From: an uncultured archaeon
GTDB lineage: Archaea > Halobacteriota > Methanosarcinia > Methanosarcinales > Methanoperedenaceae
Direction: 5' to 3'
Length of the DNA: 44,624 nt
Assembly: GCA_902386205.1 (NCBI GenBank)
Contig: CABMIH010000033.1
Location: 1-44,624, forward strand
Part shown: positions 10,025-17,936 of the stretch, piece by piece
Numbering within the stretch: the stretch's first letter is position 1
Layout: every line of letters begins with the position of its first letter
The notes under the pieces: generated by a model
The model's input: only the letters and a program-made list of their open reading frames with translations
Told to the model about the DNA's origin: nothing
The model's database searches: none
Position numbers and translations under genes: made by a program

Positions 10025-12688
10025 ATGGTAGAGAAAAATATTTGTAAGGGGCACGCCCTCGGAATCGCATTATGGATAACTTTAATCGTATTTTTGTTTG
10101 CCGGCACGGCCGGCGCGGCTCTTTCCGAAACAGGCAACCGTGTGTGGGACGGCAACAAGGAAATGAGCACGACATACACCTGGAACTCATACAGCTTTGC
10201 CGGGTTCTATTATAATCTTAACGATAATCTTGGTACCGAGGAACTTACTATCAGCCACATCAAAAGGAACATTGCCGAAGGTAATATCCAGTACAGGACT
10301 TCACCTAATGAGGTCAGCTTCGATTATCCGGGCTTTGGTAAATACCAGGTGATCGGCTTCATGGCTGACAAGTATTTTGCAGGCTATACAAAGAAAAGCG
10401 TTGTTTCAGACAATACGGTAATAAGCACGCTTGGAAGCAGCCAGTTGCATAAAGTCCTCCTTGACGAAGAGGAAAAACGCGTCGTTTCCGAAGGAGGGAC
10501 CATGACCCTCAAGGAGGGTTATGTATTAAAAATGAAGGAAGTCGATGTCAGCGCGGGCCCGGGACAGGTATGGGTCGTTCTATTAAAGGACGGGAATGAG
10601 GTCGACAACGATGTGGTCTCAGGGCGCGATACTTACGTTTATTCAAAAAAAGTGGGAAGCGAGAGCAACCTGCCGCTTATAGCTATTCACTTTGATTCAG
10701 TCTTTCGGGGCAGGGAAGTGAACGCTGCCTTTATCAAAGGCGTATTCCAGATATCTGAATATTATACGCCTGTGAAAAGCGGTGACAGGTACGGGCAGAT
10801 GGAGATAAGCGGCGTGGGTTCAGGGGGAATCGAGATGGAAAATACCAACTCGATCGACCTTTCAAGTGGAAATACAATAGACCTTATGGGGAATTTGCAG
10901 ATAAAGGTCGCTGACAGCAGCGACCTGCGCTTTGCCCTGTCTGTAGAGAAGACAGGGACTTTTGAAGTAAGGGGAACTGTTTATCCTGCGACCGATGTAT
11001 GGACTCCCATGAACTTCGGCCTTAACATCGGCGGCTCGAACATTGGCTTTTATTATGATATGGACAACGATGTCGGAAAAGAGAATCTCAAGATAGAAAG
11101 AATTAACGGAAGAACGATCCCTGAGGGAAAACTTGTTTATTCCACGTCTCCCGAAGAGGTCAGCTTTGATTATGCCGGCTTTGGAAAATATGAAGTTATA
11201 GGCTTCATGGCAGACAAGTATTTTGCAGGCTATACAAAGAACAGCGTTGTTTCAGACAATACGGCAAAAAGCACGCTTGGCAGCAGTCAGTTGCACAAGG
11301 TGCTTCTTGATGACGAGAATAAGCGCACGGTCTCTGCAGGCGGGACCATGACCCTGAAAGAAGGTTATGTGCTTAAGATGAAGGAAGTTGATATCGGGGC
11401 AGGCCCGGGACAGGTCTGGGTCGTTCTATTAAAGGACGGGAACGAGGTCGATAACGACGTGGTCTCAGGGCGCGATACCTATGTTTATGCAAAAAAGACG
11501 GGAACAGAGAGCGACCTGCCGCTCATCGCCGTTCACTTTGATTCAGTCTTTCGGGGCAAGGAAGTGAACGCTGCCTTTACAAGAGGTATTTTCCAGATAT
11601 CAGAAGATTATATCCCTATAAAATCAGGGGATAAATATGGCGTAATGGAGATCGGAAGTGTGGGTTCAGGGGGAATAGAGATGACGAATGCGAATTCCAT
11701 CGGCCTTTCCTCAGGAAGCACCGTTGACCTTATGGGCAACATCAGGTTCAAGGTGGCGGATTCAAGCGATGTCAGGTTCTATCCGTTCGTGGATGTAAAA
11801 CCTGAGATGCTGGTTGACCAGCTTTTGATAGATGCACCTTTAAAGGCTACTGCCGGGGATACTATCAGGATAAAGGTCACTGCCGGCGGTAATGCGGTTG
11901 AGGGGGCATCCGTTGGCATCGATTCCGATGGCGGCCTGACGGGCAGGGACGGCATCCTTGACTATAGCATCAAGAGAACGATGAAAGGTGCGTATAACCT
12001 GACAGCGACAAAACTCGGTTTCCAGAAAGCGAGCAAAAGTATTGAAGTCGCGGATTATAAAGAGAACAGGCTGAGCATAGAAGCGCCTGTCAAGGCAAAC
12101 CAGTTCGAGACAATTACCATTCGTGTCACATACAACGACTCCGCAGTAAGCGGTGCAAATGTGACATATGATAATGTAACCGTGGGCCAGACGGATAATA
12201 CCGGTTCTGTCAAATATGCCCTTGAAACAAGCGGTACGCATACGATCTATGCATCAAAGACGGGGTACGTGACATCGGCCAGGGATATTGAGGTCAGGAT
12301 GCCATTCACAGAGTTCAAGGCGCTTGATATCACCGTCGCTCCCACCGTAATTTCCGCGAAGCAGGAGGCTACGATCTCCTCCAATGTAACGAATATAGGC
12401 ACAAAAGCCGGGACTCTTCCTGTTGTGCTTATAATAAATAACACCGAGGTGGATACAAAGCAGGTCACTCTGGCCCCGGGAGAGAACAAAGAGATCGTTT
12501 TCAAGAAAAGCCTGGATCTGCCGGCCGGGAATTACACGGTTGAAATACTCGGGCAGAAGGAATTGATCGATGTCACGGAAGCCTCTTCGGACATTCTTAC
12601 GCTTCTTGGAATACTGATAGGCGTGATCGCAATAGGAGCAGTTATTATTTACATGCTGACAGCAAAAAAGCAGATAAAGAATGATTGA
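10025..12688 (+). CDS. S-layer protein with tandem duplication domains and C-terminal anchor
   Basis: An 887-aa surface protein. A signal peptide (residues 1-31, ending GTAGAA) is followed by two copies of the Methanosarcina-type S-layer duplication domain (about residues 32-312 and 313-590). Each copy contains SFDY.GFGKY..IGFMADKYFAGYT, GGTMTLKEGY.LKMKEVD and QVWVVLLKDGNEVDNDVVSG. Then come two PEGA/Big-like beta domains (about 597-765), a CARDB-like domain (about 770-855) and a transmembrane helix (ILTLLGILIGVIAIGAVIIY) with a short charged tail. In Methanosarcina this architecture forms the cell-envelope lattice; that role here is inferred from the family. The C-terminal beta domains are an unusual extension between the tandem lattice domains and the anchor. 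The end overlaps cbiD by 8 bases. Confidence 0.88.
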   Translation: MVEKNICKGHALGIALWITLIVFLFAGTAGAALSETGNRVWDGNKEMSTTYTWNSYSFAGFYYNLNDNLGTEELTISHIKRNIAEGNIQYRTSPNEVSFDYPGFGKYQVIGFMADKYFAGYTKKSVVSDNTVISTLGSSQLHKVLLDEEEKRVVSEGGTMTLKEGYVLKMKEVDVSAGPGQVWVVLLKDGNEVDNDVVSGRDTYVYSKKVGSESNLPLIAIHFDSVFRGREVNAAFIKGVFQISEYYTPVKSGDRYGQMEISGVGSGGIEMENTNSIDLSSGNTIDLMGNLQIKVADSSDLRFALSVEKTGTFEVRGTVYPATDVWTPMNFGLNIGGSNIGFYYDMDNDVGKENLKIERINGRTIPEGKLVYSTSPEEVSFDYAGFGKYEVIGFMADKYFAGYTKNSVVSDNTAKSTLGSSQLHKVLLDDENKRTVSAGGTMTLKEGYVLKMKEVDIGAGPGQVWVVLLKDGNEVDNDVVSGRDTYVYAKKTGTESDLPLIAVHFDSVFRGKEVNAAFTRGIFQISEDYIPIKSGDKYGVMEIGSVGSGGIEMTNANSIGLSSGSTVDLMGNIRFKVADSSDVRFYPFVDVKPEMLVDQLLIDAPLKATAGDTIRIKVTAGGNAVEGASVGIDSDGGLTGRDGILDYSIKRTMKGAYNLTATKLGFQKASKSIEVADYKENRLSIEAPVKANQFETITIRVTYNDSAVSGANVTYDNVTVGQTDNTGSVKYALETSGTHTIYASKTGYVTSARDIEVRMPFTEFKALDITVAPTVISAKQEATISSNVTNIGTKAGTLPVVLIINNTEVDTKQVTLAPGENKEIVFKKSLDLPAGNYTVEILGQKELIDVTEASSDILTLLGILIGVIAIGAVIIYMLTAKKQIKND
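10118..11794 (+). repeat. Internal direct duplication within the S-layer gene
   Basis: Two copies of about 846 bp (matching points 10373 and 11219) encode the two S-layer domains. Long stretches are almost identical at DNA level, for example around the FMADKYFAGYT and VVLLKDGNEVDNDVVSGRDT codons, consistent with recent duplication or ongoing conversion between the halves. Confidence 0.8.
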
Positions 12689-13670
12689 CCCCGTTAACAA
12701 TTTCAGGATACCCGATGAATGGGTAAGGAGGGCAAAATTACCGCCCGGTGAGCTTGAAAAGCTGATCACAAGCGGTCGTTATGTCCTTCTTTCCGACGGC
12801 TCGATGCTAAGGAGAGGTTATACTACAGGAACGGTTGCCGCTGCCGCGGCAAAAGCCTCTGTATTATCTTTGAAAAAAGATGTATCGGATGTATCCGTTC
12901 CAACACCGATCGGACTTCGGGCGGAATTGAGTGTCAGGGCTAATAACGGAAAGGCGAAAGCTACGAAAGATCCGGGTGACCATGCCTTTGATGCCACTGC
13001 CGGTATCGGGATTGTCGCAGTTGCCAGTGAATACGATACTATCGTAATAAAAGCAGGATGCGGCATCGGTATGAAAAAAAACGAACCTGCAATCAATCCT
13101 TCTCCCATGCGACAGATACGGGAAGCTGTAAAAGAGGCGCTTCTTGAGACAGGCCTGAAAGGCGCATATGTGACAATCTCTGTGCCGGATGGTGAAAAAG
13201 TCTCCAGGGATACTCTCAATGAGATAATCGGAATATCGGGTGGAATATCCATCCTTGGGACCACGGGTTTTGTTGAGCCCTGGAATGAACATCTGGGTGA
13301 GATGAAAAAAGAGCTGATAAAGAGCGCAGATAAGCTTGTTCTAACAACCGGGCGGCTTGGAATGCGTTTTTCTCACATCCTTTTTCCCGGATACACCGTT
13401 ATTCTTATAGGGAGCGATATTTCAAGCGGACTGTCTGCCGCAAAAGGGAAGGTGATCATCTGCGGCCTTGCGGGATTGATTTTGAAATGGGCATCCCCTG
13501 ATATCCTTAAAGACAGCGGCTTCCTGACGTTTGCGGAGTTGATAGAAGATGATCCGGAAAATCCCCTGATAGACAGGGCGCTTTCCCGGGCAGCGGGCTT
13601 ATCAGGAAAAAGGGTAGTGCTTTTAAACAGGAACGGGACAATACTCAGGGACAGCGGAGAGCCAAAATGA
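12681..13670 (+). CDS. cbiD: Cobalt-precorrin-5B C1-methyltransferase
   Basis: Methylates C-1 of the corrin ring during anaerobic (early cobalt insertion) cobalamin synthesis. The 329-aa protein has the family N-terminal signature RRGYTTGTVAAAAAKA, a DAGDPGDHAFD-like segment seen as KDPGDHAFDATAGIG, and the glycine-rich GISGGISILGTTGFVEPW block. Many CbiD proteins have Cys where this one has Val in TTGTxAAAA. The ATG overlaps the end of the S-layer gene (ATGATTGA, 8 bases), and the stop overlaps the cbiE start in ATGA. Cobamides are needed by methyl-transfer enzymes of the host's C1 metabolism. Confidence 0.93.
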   Translation: MIDPVNNFRIPDEWVRRAKLPPGELEKLITSGRYVLLSDGSMLRRGYTTGTVAAAAAKASVLSLKKDVSDVSVPTPIGLRAELSVRANNGKAKATKDPGDHAFDATAGIGIVAVASEYDTIVIKAGCGIGMKKNEPAINPSPMRQIREAVKEALLETGLKGAYVTISVPDGEKVSRDTLNEIIGISGGISILGTTGFVEPWNEHLGEMKKELIKSADKLVLTTGRLGMRFSHILFPGYTVILIGSDISSGLSAAKGKVIICGLAGLILKWASPDILKDSGFLTFAELIEDDPENPLIDRALSRAAGLSGKRVVLLNRNGTILRDSGEPK

Positions 13671-14245
13671 AAATCGTAGGTGTAGGTGCGGGCCCCAATC
13701 TACTTACAGGGGAGGCGATATCAGCGATAGAGAACGCCACGGTGATTTTCGGCTCAAAAAGGGCCATAGAACTTGCAAAAGAACATATCAGGTGCAGGAC
13801 ATGGGAGATCACGGATTATACCCTGCATTCGCTTCCTGAAGATGCCGTCATCCTGTCAACGGGCGACCCGATGCTGTCAGGTCTTGGGAAATTTGCCAGG
13901 ACAGGGGATGAGATAATCCCGGGGGTATCCTCAATGCAGATTGCCTGCTCCAGGCTGCGTCTGGATATTGAGAACATTTTTGTCATCACCGCCCACTCGC
14001 GGGATTTAAATTCTGCAAAAAAGCAGCTCATTATGGAGCTTCGAAGCGGAAAAAACGTCTTTTTTATCCCTGATCCAGCCTTCGGGATAAATGAGCTGGC
14101 AGGATTCCTTAGATCCGAAGGTTTAGCCAGGAAGATCTCTATTTGCGAGAGACTTGCCTATGCAGATGAACGAATAGCTACAGGCACGACAGGAAACCCT
14201 CCTGTGTCAGGATCGGATCTATATTGTATCGTAATAAGCAACTGA
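13667..14245 (+). CDS. cbiE: Cobalt-precorrin-7 (C5)-methyltransferase
   Basis: A SAM-dependent tetrapyrrole methylase acting on the corrin ring after CbiD. The 192-aa protein shows the fold's hallmarks: MKIVGVGAGPNLLTGEA at the N-terminus, a VIFGSKRAIEL segment, the LSTGDPMLSGLG loop and EIIPGVSSMQIACSRL. It covers only the CbiE part; no CbiT decarboxylase domain is fused. It is translationally coupled to cbiD by an ATGA overlap and ends four bases before the convergent Sm-like gene. Confidence 0.93.
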   Translation: MKIVGVGAGPNLLTGEAISAIENATVIFGSKRAIELAKEHIRCRTWEITDYTLHSLPEDAVILSTGDPMLSGLGKFARTGDEIIPGVSSMQIACSRLRLDIENIFVITAHSRDLNSAKKQLIMELRSGKNVFFIPDPAFGINELAGFLRSEGLARKISICERLAYADERIATGTTGNPPVSGSDLYCIVISN

Positions 14246-14248
14246 CAT

Positions 14249-14821
14249 TCATTTCTTTTCTTCCTTCGGGATGATTATTTTTTTGATGTCGTGCCAGGTG
14301 ATGAAAAGGGGGGCAGAGTCATCTTCTGGTTCAAAAAAAACACCGATGGAATCTGCATTTTTCAGGATGCCGTTGTATATCGTTCCCGAACTTGTTTGCA
14401 CCTGTACTTTCCTGTTCACGAATACGCCAAGATAAACAGAAGACGGTTTGCTTTTAAGAGAGCCTTTATTAGCTTCTTTATTAAATATATTTGGCAAAAC
14501 AAGGTCAGGAAGGAGAGGTATCATTTTGACAAACTCATTATACAGTTCATGTGATGCGTCAAGCAGGTGAACGTCCGAATAAACAGGTATGCTTTTGACT
14601 TTGCCCCTGGCTGTATCATAATCCTGGGTGATAGGGACTAAAGCGCAAACCTCATATTTCTGCCCTGATGAATCAAGCATGGAGGACAATTTTTTTTCCG
14701 TATAAGCAGGGTTGATTTCTTTGGGTTTGCACTCAAAATCCAGACCCGCACGGATCATTTCCTGAAGTGTCGATTTGAGTTTTAAGATATCGGTTGCCCC
14801 GATTATTGCAAGTGAGTTCAT
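14249..14821 (-). CDS. Uncharacterised protein with possible Sm-like C-terminal domain
   Basis: A 190-aa soluble protein of unrecognised family. The first 100 residues look alpha/beta (NSLAIIGATDILKLK start). The last 65 residues (from SSVYLGVFVNRKVQVQ) are predicted as five short strands with V.V.T.SG....G.L......G....E pattern and a closing I.W.DIKKIIIP, reminiscent of Sm/Lsm-fold proteins, which bind RNA as rings. No motif proves it. It is convergent with cbiE and appears monocistronic. The fold assignment is inference; a structure prediction could settle it. Confidence 0.6.
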   Translation of the reverse strand: MNSLAIIGATDILKLKSTLQEMIRAGLDFECKPKEINPAYTEKKLSSMLDSSGQKYEVCALVPITQDYDTARGKVKSIPVYSDVHLLDASHELYNEFVKMIPLLPDLVLPNIFNKEANKGSLKSKPSSVYLGVFVNRKVQVQTSSGTIYNGILKNADSIGVFFEPEDDSAPLFITWHDIKKIIIPKEEKK

Positions 14822-14949
14822 TTATCATTTCCAAAGCATTTTATTTAATAATAAATCCCCTTTTTTCACATTTTTAACCTATCCCTGTTTTTTTATTACT
14901 AATAGCCGACCACCATAAATAATTTTTGAAACAACTGGAAAAAACCTAA

Positions 14950-15234
14950 CTATCCGAATTGTGGTTCCAGAGTAATAGATTCTTTCGAGATAGAAATTAT
15001 GAAGAAACTTTTTTCCGGATTGAAAAGACCTTTTAATTCTTTTTTTATTACCGGGATACCTTCCACGAATAATGATACTAAAACGAAAACAACAGGAATA
15101 ACAATAAATCCCATAAGAAAAGCTATCAATGCTGCTGAAATTGATATTATGGAAATCACGAAACCTGCAAAACCTATTACCAGGGCAAATTTCAATTTTC
15201 TTTTGATCATTTTTAAACTTCGCCTTTTCATCAT
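14950..15234 (-). CDS. Small two-TM membrane protein, unknown
   Basis: A 94-aa protein with a basic N-terminus (MMKRRSLKMIKRKLK), two closely spaced hydrophobic segments (FALVIGFAGFVISIISISAA and FLMGFIVIPVVFVLVSLFV), and a cytosolic or external tail of about 35 residues ending in LEPQFG. No family recognised. A TATA-like CTTATATAG on the minus strand near 15246-15254 lies so close that the real start could be the internal Met at 15210. It is isolated between two short intergenic gaps. Confidence 0.6.
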   Translation of the reverse strand: MMKRRSLKMIKRKLKFALVIGFAGFVISIISISAALIAFLMGFIVIPVVFVLVSLFVEGIPVIKKELKGLFNPEKSFFIISISKESITLEPQFG

Positions 15235-15356
15235 ACCACAAGCACTATATAAGCTATACGTTTTTGATCTTCAATGGCTTGTTTTGAATTATTCGAAGAT
15301 TCAGGTAAATTCTGCAATGATTAAAATATTACAATGGATTTGAAAATAAATAGCAA

Positions 15357-15365
15357 AATATATAT
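15357..15365 (+). promoter_or_regulatory. TATA element upstream of the small ORF/RHH operon
   Basis: AAATATATA centred near 15361 predicts a transcript start near 15388, about 13 bases before the small ORF at 15401. The rest of the 15235-15400 gap is AT-rich with nothing else recognised. Confidence 0.45.
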
Positions 15366-15400
15366 GTTAGGAAAGGAACAATCATATTGTAGGATTAGAA

Positions 15401-15562
15401 ATGGCTTGGCCTGTTGGCATAAGTTGTATTCCGTTGGTAAAAAACCTATCAATAGGTAATAATCCAGATGATTTCTTCGTAAAACGGGTAAAATGTAAAT
15501 GGGGAAAACGCAGGTTGATTTTAATAATCGATAATAGTAGAACTAAGGATAGGAAACAATGA
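15401..15562 (+). CDS. 53-residue ORF translationally coupled to the RHH gene
   Basis: An ATG at 15401 opens a 53-codon frame beginning MAWPVGISCIPLVKN and ending TKDRKQ. Its TGA (15560-15562) overlaps the ATG of the next gene in an ATGA junction. A TATA element sits about 40 bases upstream and AGGAT lies just before the ATG. The product is basic in its second half and contains two cysteines; no family recognised. The exact ATGA overlap, placed after a suitable promoter, argues for a real coupled gene or leader ORF, but composition alone does not prove coding. Confidence 0.42.
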   Translation: MAWPVGISCIPLVKNLSIGNNPDDFFVKRVKCKWGKRRLILIIDNSRTKDRKQ

Positions 15563-17001
15563 TAGTTACAAGGCATATCTCGCTTGACAATGACTGCATA
15601 AGCAAGCTGGAACCATACGTTACCAGGCACAAAGGAAATTTTAGCGCGGCTGTCAGGGAGATGATAGACCATGTAGGCAAATCCGTTTATCCCAATAATT
15701 CATCGGCTATGGATGCATCTCTTTTTAAGTGGGTACTGAACGAGACGGATGGTTTGCTGATCCCTGATAACGTTTTAAATGAGATAATAGATCCCATGCG
15801 GATGAATTCTGTGAGAAAACTTGAGGAATACCTGAATTACAGATTTGGCGAACTTGAATGGGATATTAACATAGGATTAACAAGTGACAACGATACGAAT
15901 CCCTCCGACGTCCTGGCTGAAATAAAGGGAGAATCCGGGAAAATAAAATTCGTTGCCAGTATCCTGGCCCAGTACCTTGTGAAAAGCTCAATCGGGCAGG
16001 CGCCGCTTGAGATAAAGTCGGTTGTCAGATTTAATGAAGGCATGAAACTTGAATTCTCACGATCGAATTGCAAGGATGCGCTTAACAGCCTGGTTGCTTT
16101 TTTTGGAGGAACGGATGACGTCATAAAAGCCATAAAGAGCCGCCCCGGTTTCTGGAAGGCCGTCATTGACAGGCATATATTGAGCAATTATAATATGGTC
16201 ACAGTCCATAGGAATTACTTTGAGGACCTGCTTGCGAACAATATTCCCCTGGGAGAAATAACGATAGAAAACCTGGCAAAAAAACCCATCAAGGAAATAC
16301 CATTGGACGAAATGCTCTTGCTGATCAAGGAGGTTTATGAGACCTCAAGGGTAGCAGACAGGGTGGAGATCGATAAAGAAACCATAATATTATTCCATAA
16401 TTACAGGGCCAAGGAAGCCATTGAAAAAATAAAGAGGATCCTGGTAACGCTTTTAGAAGCCAACGGCCATCTGTATGATGCAAAATCCACTGCCAATATG
16501 ATAGTGCTGACCCACAGGCCTGATGTGGGGATGAAAGTCGATGAGATAGTGGATAATCTGAAAACAAGCAGCAGCAGGGTGGATCAGGAATTAATCATGT
16601 TCGTTACGTACCTTAGGGGGCTAAAGGACATACCAGACATACCTTTGTCCCTGTCGGCCCTGGGCAGGAAAACAGGCAAGTCACTGATGCAGGAATATGA
16701 AAAAGAAAACGGTATAAAGGACTGGAACCTGGAAGCATTCAAAAAAGCGTTCGAAATGATCAATTCCAAACTGCACATAGAAAGCGAATGGAAACTGGAA
16801 GGGAAAAACCTCCTGTACACTGTCCATAAATGCAATATTGCAACAGAAGGGAATAAGTTCGATAAATATGTCTGCCATACTGCCAGGGAGACCTTCAAAG
16901 GAGCGCTGAATTATGCATTCGGGAACAGGGCCGAATTAGACGTCAGGAAACTGCTGACGCATGGGGATAAGTTTTGTGAAGTTGTTATAAAAATACCTTG
17001 A
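15559..17001 (+). CDS. Putative regulator with N-terminal ribbon-helix-helix domain
   Basis: A 480-aa protein. The first 42 residues (MIVTRHISLDNDCISKLEP through FSAAVREMIDHV) have the strand-helix-helix pattern of CopG/Arc-type ribbon-helix-helix DNA-binding domains. The remaining 430 residues are a large alpha/beta sensor or effector region of unknown family. It contains two similar-looking halves: KLEFSRSNCKDALNSLVAFF near residue 170, and a C-terminal segment with CHTARETFKGALNYAF and GDKFCEVVIKIP. Paired cysteines recur (HKCNIA, YVCHTA, KFCEV). A role in transcription control is inferred from the RHH start only. The ATG overlaps the upstream small ORF by ATGA, and a hairpin follows the stop. 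Confidence 0.65.
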   Translation: MIVTRHISLDNDCISKLEPYVTRHKGNFSAAVREMIDHVGKSVYPNNSSAMDASLFKWVLNETDGLLIPDNVLNEIIDPMRMNSVRKLEEYLNYRFGELEWDINIGLTSDNDTNPSDVLAEIKGESGKIKFVASILAQYLVKSSIGQAPLEIKSVVRFNEGMKLEFSRSNCKDALNSLVAFFGGTDDVIKAIKSRPGFWKAVIDRHILSNYNMVTVHRNYFEDLLANNIPLGEITIENLAKKPIKEIPLDEMLLLIKEVYETSRVADRVEIDKETIILFHNYRAKEAIEKIKRILVTLLEANGHLYDAKSTANMIVLTHRPDVGMKVDEIVDNLKTSSSRVDQELIMFVTYLRGLKDIPDIPLSLSALGRKTGKSLMQEYEKENGIKDWNLEAFKKAFEMINSKLHIESEWKLEGKNLLYTVHKCNIATEGNKFDKYVCHTARETFKGALNYAFGNRAELDVRKLLTHGDKFCEVVIKIP

Positions 17002-17026
17002 GCCAGTTTCTGTAAAATTATTTCTG

Positions 17027-17047
17027 TACAAAAGCAGGACTTTTGTA
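17027..17047 (+). terminator. Hairpin downstream of the RHH gene
   Basis: TACAAAAG-CAGGA-CTTTTGTA is a perfect 8-bp inverted repeat with a 5-base loop, 26 bases after the stop codon. A second, competing inverted repeat, GCAGGAC (17034-17040) with GTCCTGC (17065-17071), overlaps it. It may be a terminator, or a structured 3' end with two alternative folds. Confidence 0.5.
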
Positions 17048-17205
17048 TATCCTGTTTATTGTTCGTCCTGCGCCATAGTATCCGCAAGATTGGCGTTTAA
17101 TACACACACCTGCAAAAATGTGGCGTATGTTGTTCATTTCAGAAAAAATGTCTCCAATTAATTTTTTAATATTGGCATTAGATATCATTAATTAGTGGTG
17201 CTAAA

Positions 17206-17511
17206 ATGAAAAACCAGATAAAGTACATTGCGGCCGTGGTTTCTGCGGTTATTTTCATGGCATTTTCTTTTTATTACCCGGCACAAACTTTTCTTGCCTT
17301 CTTTGCAGGATGGTTATTTCTTATTCCTGCGGCCTTTGTCATATATATGGTGTACGGGTTGATGGAACTCAGGAAAGAAAGGGTGCACAGGATAACAGTG
17401 ACAATAAAACCCACGGCAGCTATGAAGGTGCTCACCCATCGTGAAGCGGTCATCAGGAAAGAAAAAGAAAGGCTCCTGTATGAAGAGTTTGGGAATGAGT
17501 TAAAACAGTGA
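17206..17511 (+). CDS. Small two-TM membrane protein, paralogue A
   Basis: A 101-aa protein with two hydrophobic segments (IAAVVSAVIFMAFSFYY and FFAGWLFLIPAAFVIYMVYG) followed by a charged cytosolic tail ending in RKEKERLLYEEFGNELKQ, likely helical. A GGTG motif lies seven bases before the ATG. It is clearly paralogous to the next gene: both share GWLFLIPAA, a VTIKPTAAMK/VAIKPTEAMK stretch and the EKERLLYEEFG/EKKRLMFEEFG ending. No named family recognised. Confidence 0.7.
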   Translation: MKNQIKYIAAVVSAVIFMAFSFYYPAQTFLAFFAGWLFLIPAAFVIYMVYGLMELRKERVHRITVTIKPTAAMKVLTHREAVIRKEKERLLYEEFGNELKQ

Positions 17512-17540
17512 TTCCCGTATTGTTCATATTATGAACCAAA

Positions 17541-17550
17541 TATATAAATA
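17541..17550 (+). promoter_or_regulatory. TATA box, leaderless promoter
   Basis: TATATAAATA centred about 29 bases before the ATG at 17574 predicts a transcript starting almost at that ATG. This excludes the upstream in-frame TTG at 17553 as the start. Confidence 0.6.
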
Positions 17551-17573
17551 CTTTGTTCGCCAATATACGAATC

Positions 17574-17855
17574 ATGGCCGGTAAAAATATATTTAATACG
17601 AATAAATTGTACAGGTATGGGTTTGTCTCTCTCATAGCATGGATTTTCATGTCTTTCGTCGTGGGCTGGTTGTTCCTGATCCCGGCAGCAGTTGTTGGGC
17701 TCCTGGTTTACGGGTATGTAGCCTATATGAAGGAAAGGAAGAACAGGATTTCAGTGGCCATTAAGCCCACAGAGGCCATGAAAGCACTTGCCCGCCGCGA
17801 AGCTGAACTTGAGAGAGAGAAAAAGCGGCTCATGTTCGAAGAATTCGGGCGTTGA
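17574..17855 (+). CDS. Small two-TM membrane protein, paralogue B
   Basis: A 93-aa protein. After MAGKNIFNTNKLYRYGF come two membrane segments (SLIAWIFMSFVVGWLFLIP and AAVVGLLVYGYVAYM) and a charged tail (ERKNRISVAIKPTEAMKALA...EKKRLMFEEFG) matching paralogue A. The ATG start follows the TATA-box spacing. The pair and the following roadblock gene read in one direction but have separate promoters. The function is unknown; the conserved charged tail suggests a cytosolic partner. Confidence 0.7.
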   Translation: MAGKNIFNTNKLYRYGFVSLIAWIFMSFVVGWLFLIPAAVVGLLVYGYVAYMKERKNRISVAIKPTEAMKALARREAELEREKKRLMFEEFGR

Positions 17856-17936
17856 ATTTTTTTTGCATTAAAACAGAAAAACCTATCTGGCTGGAGGTCA
17901 ATATATATTTTGGGAAATTTTATGAAAGGGGGAAAG

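Noticed and set aside
15559-15690. CopG-type antitoxin of a toxin-antitoxin pair
   Set aside because: The RHH domain is the start of a 480-residue protein and the 53-residue neighbour has no toxin-like motif, so a toxin-antitoxin call is unsupported.
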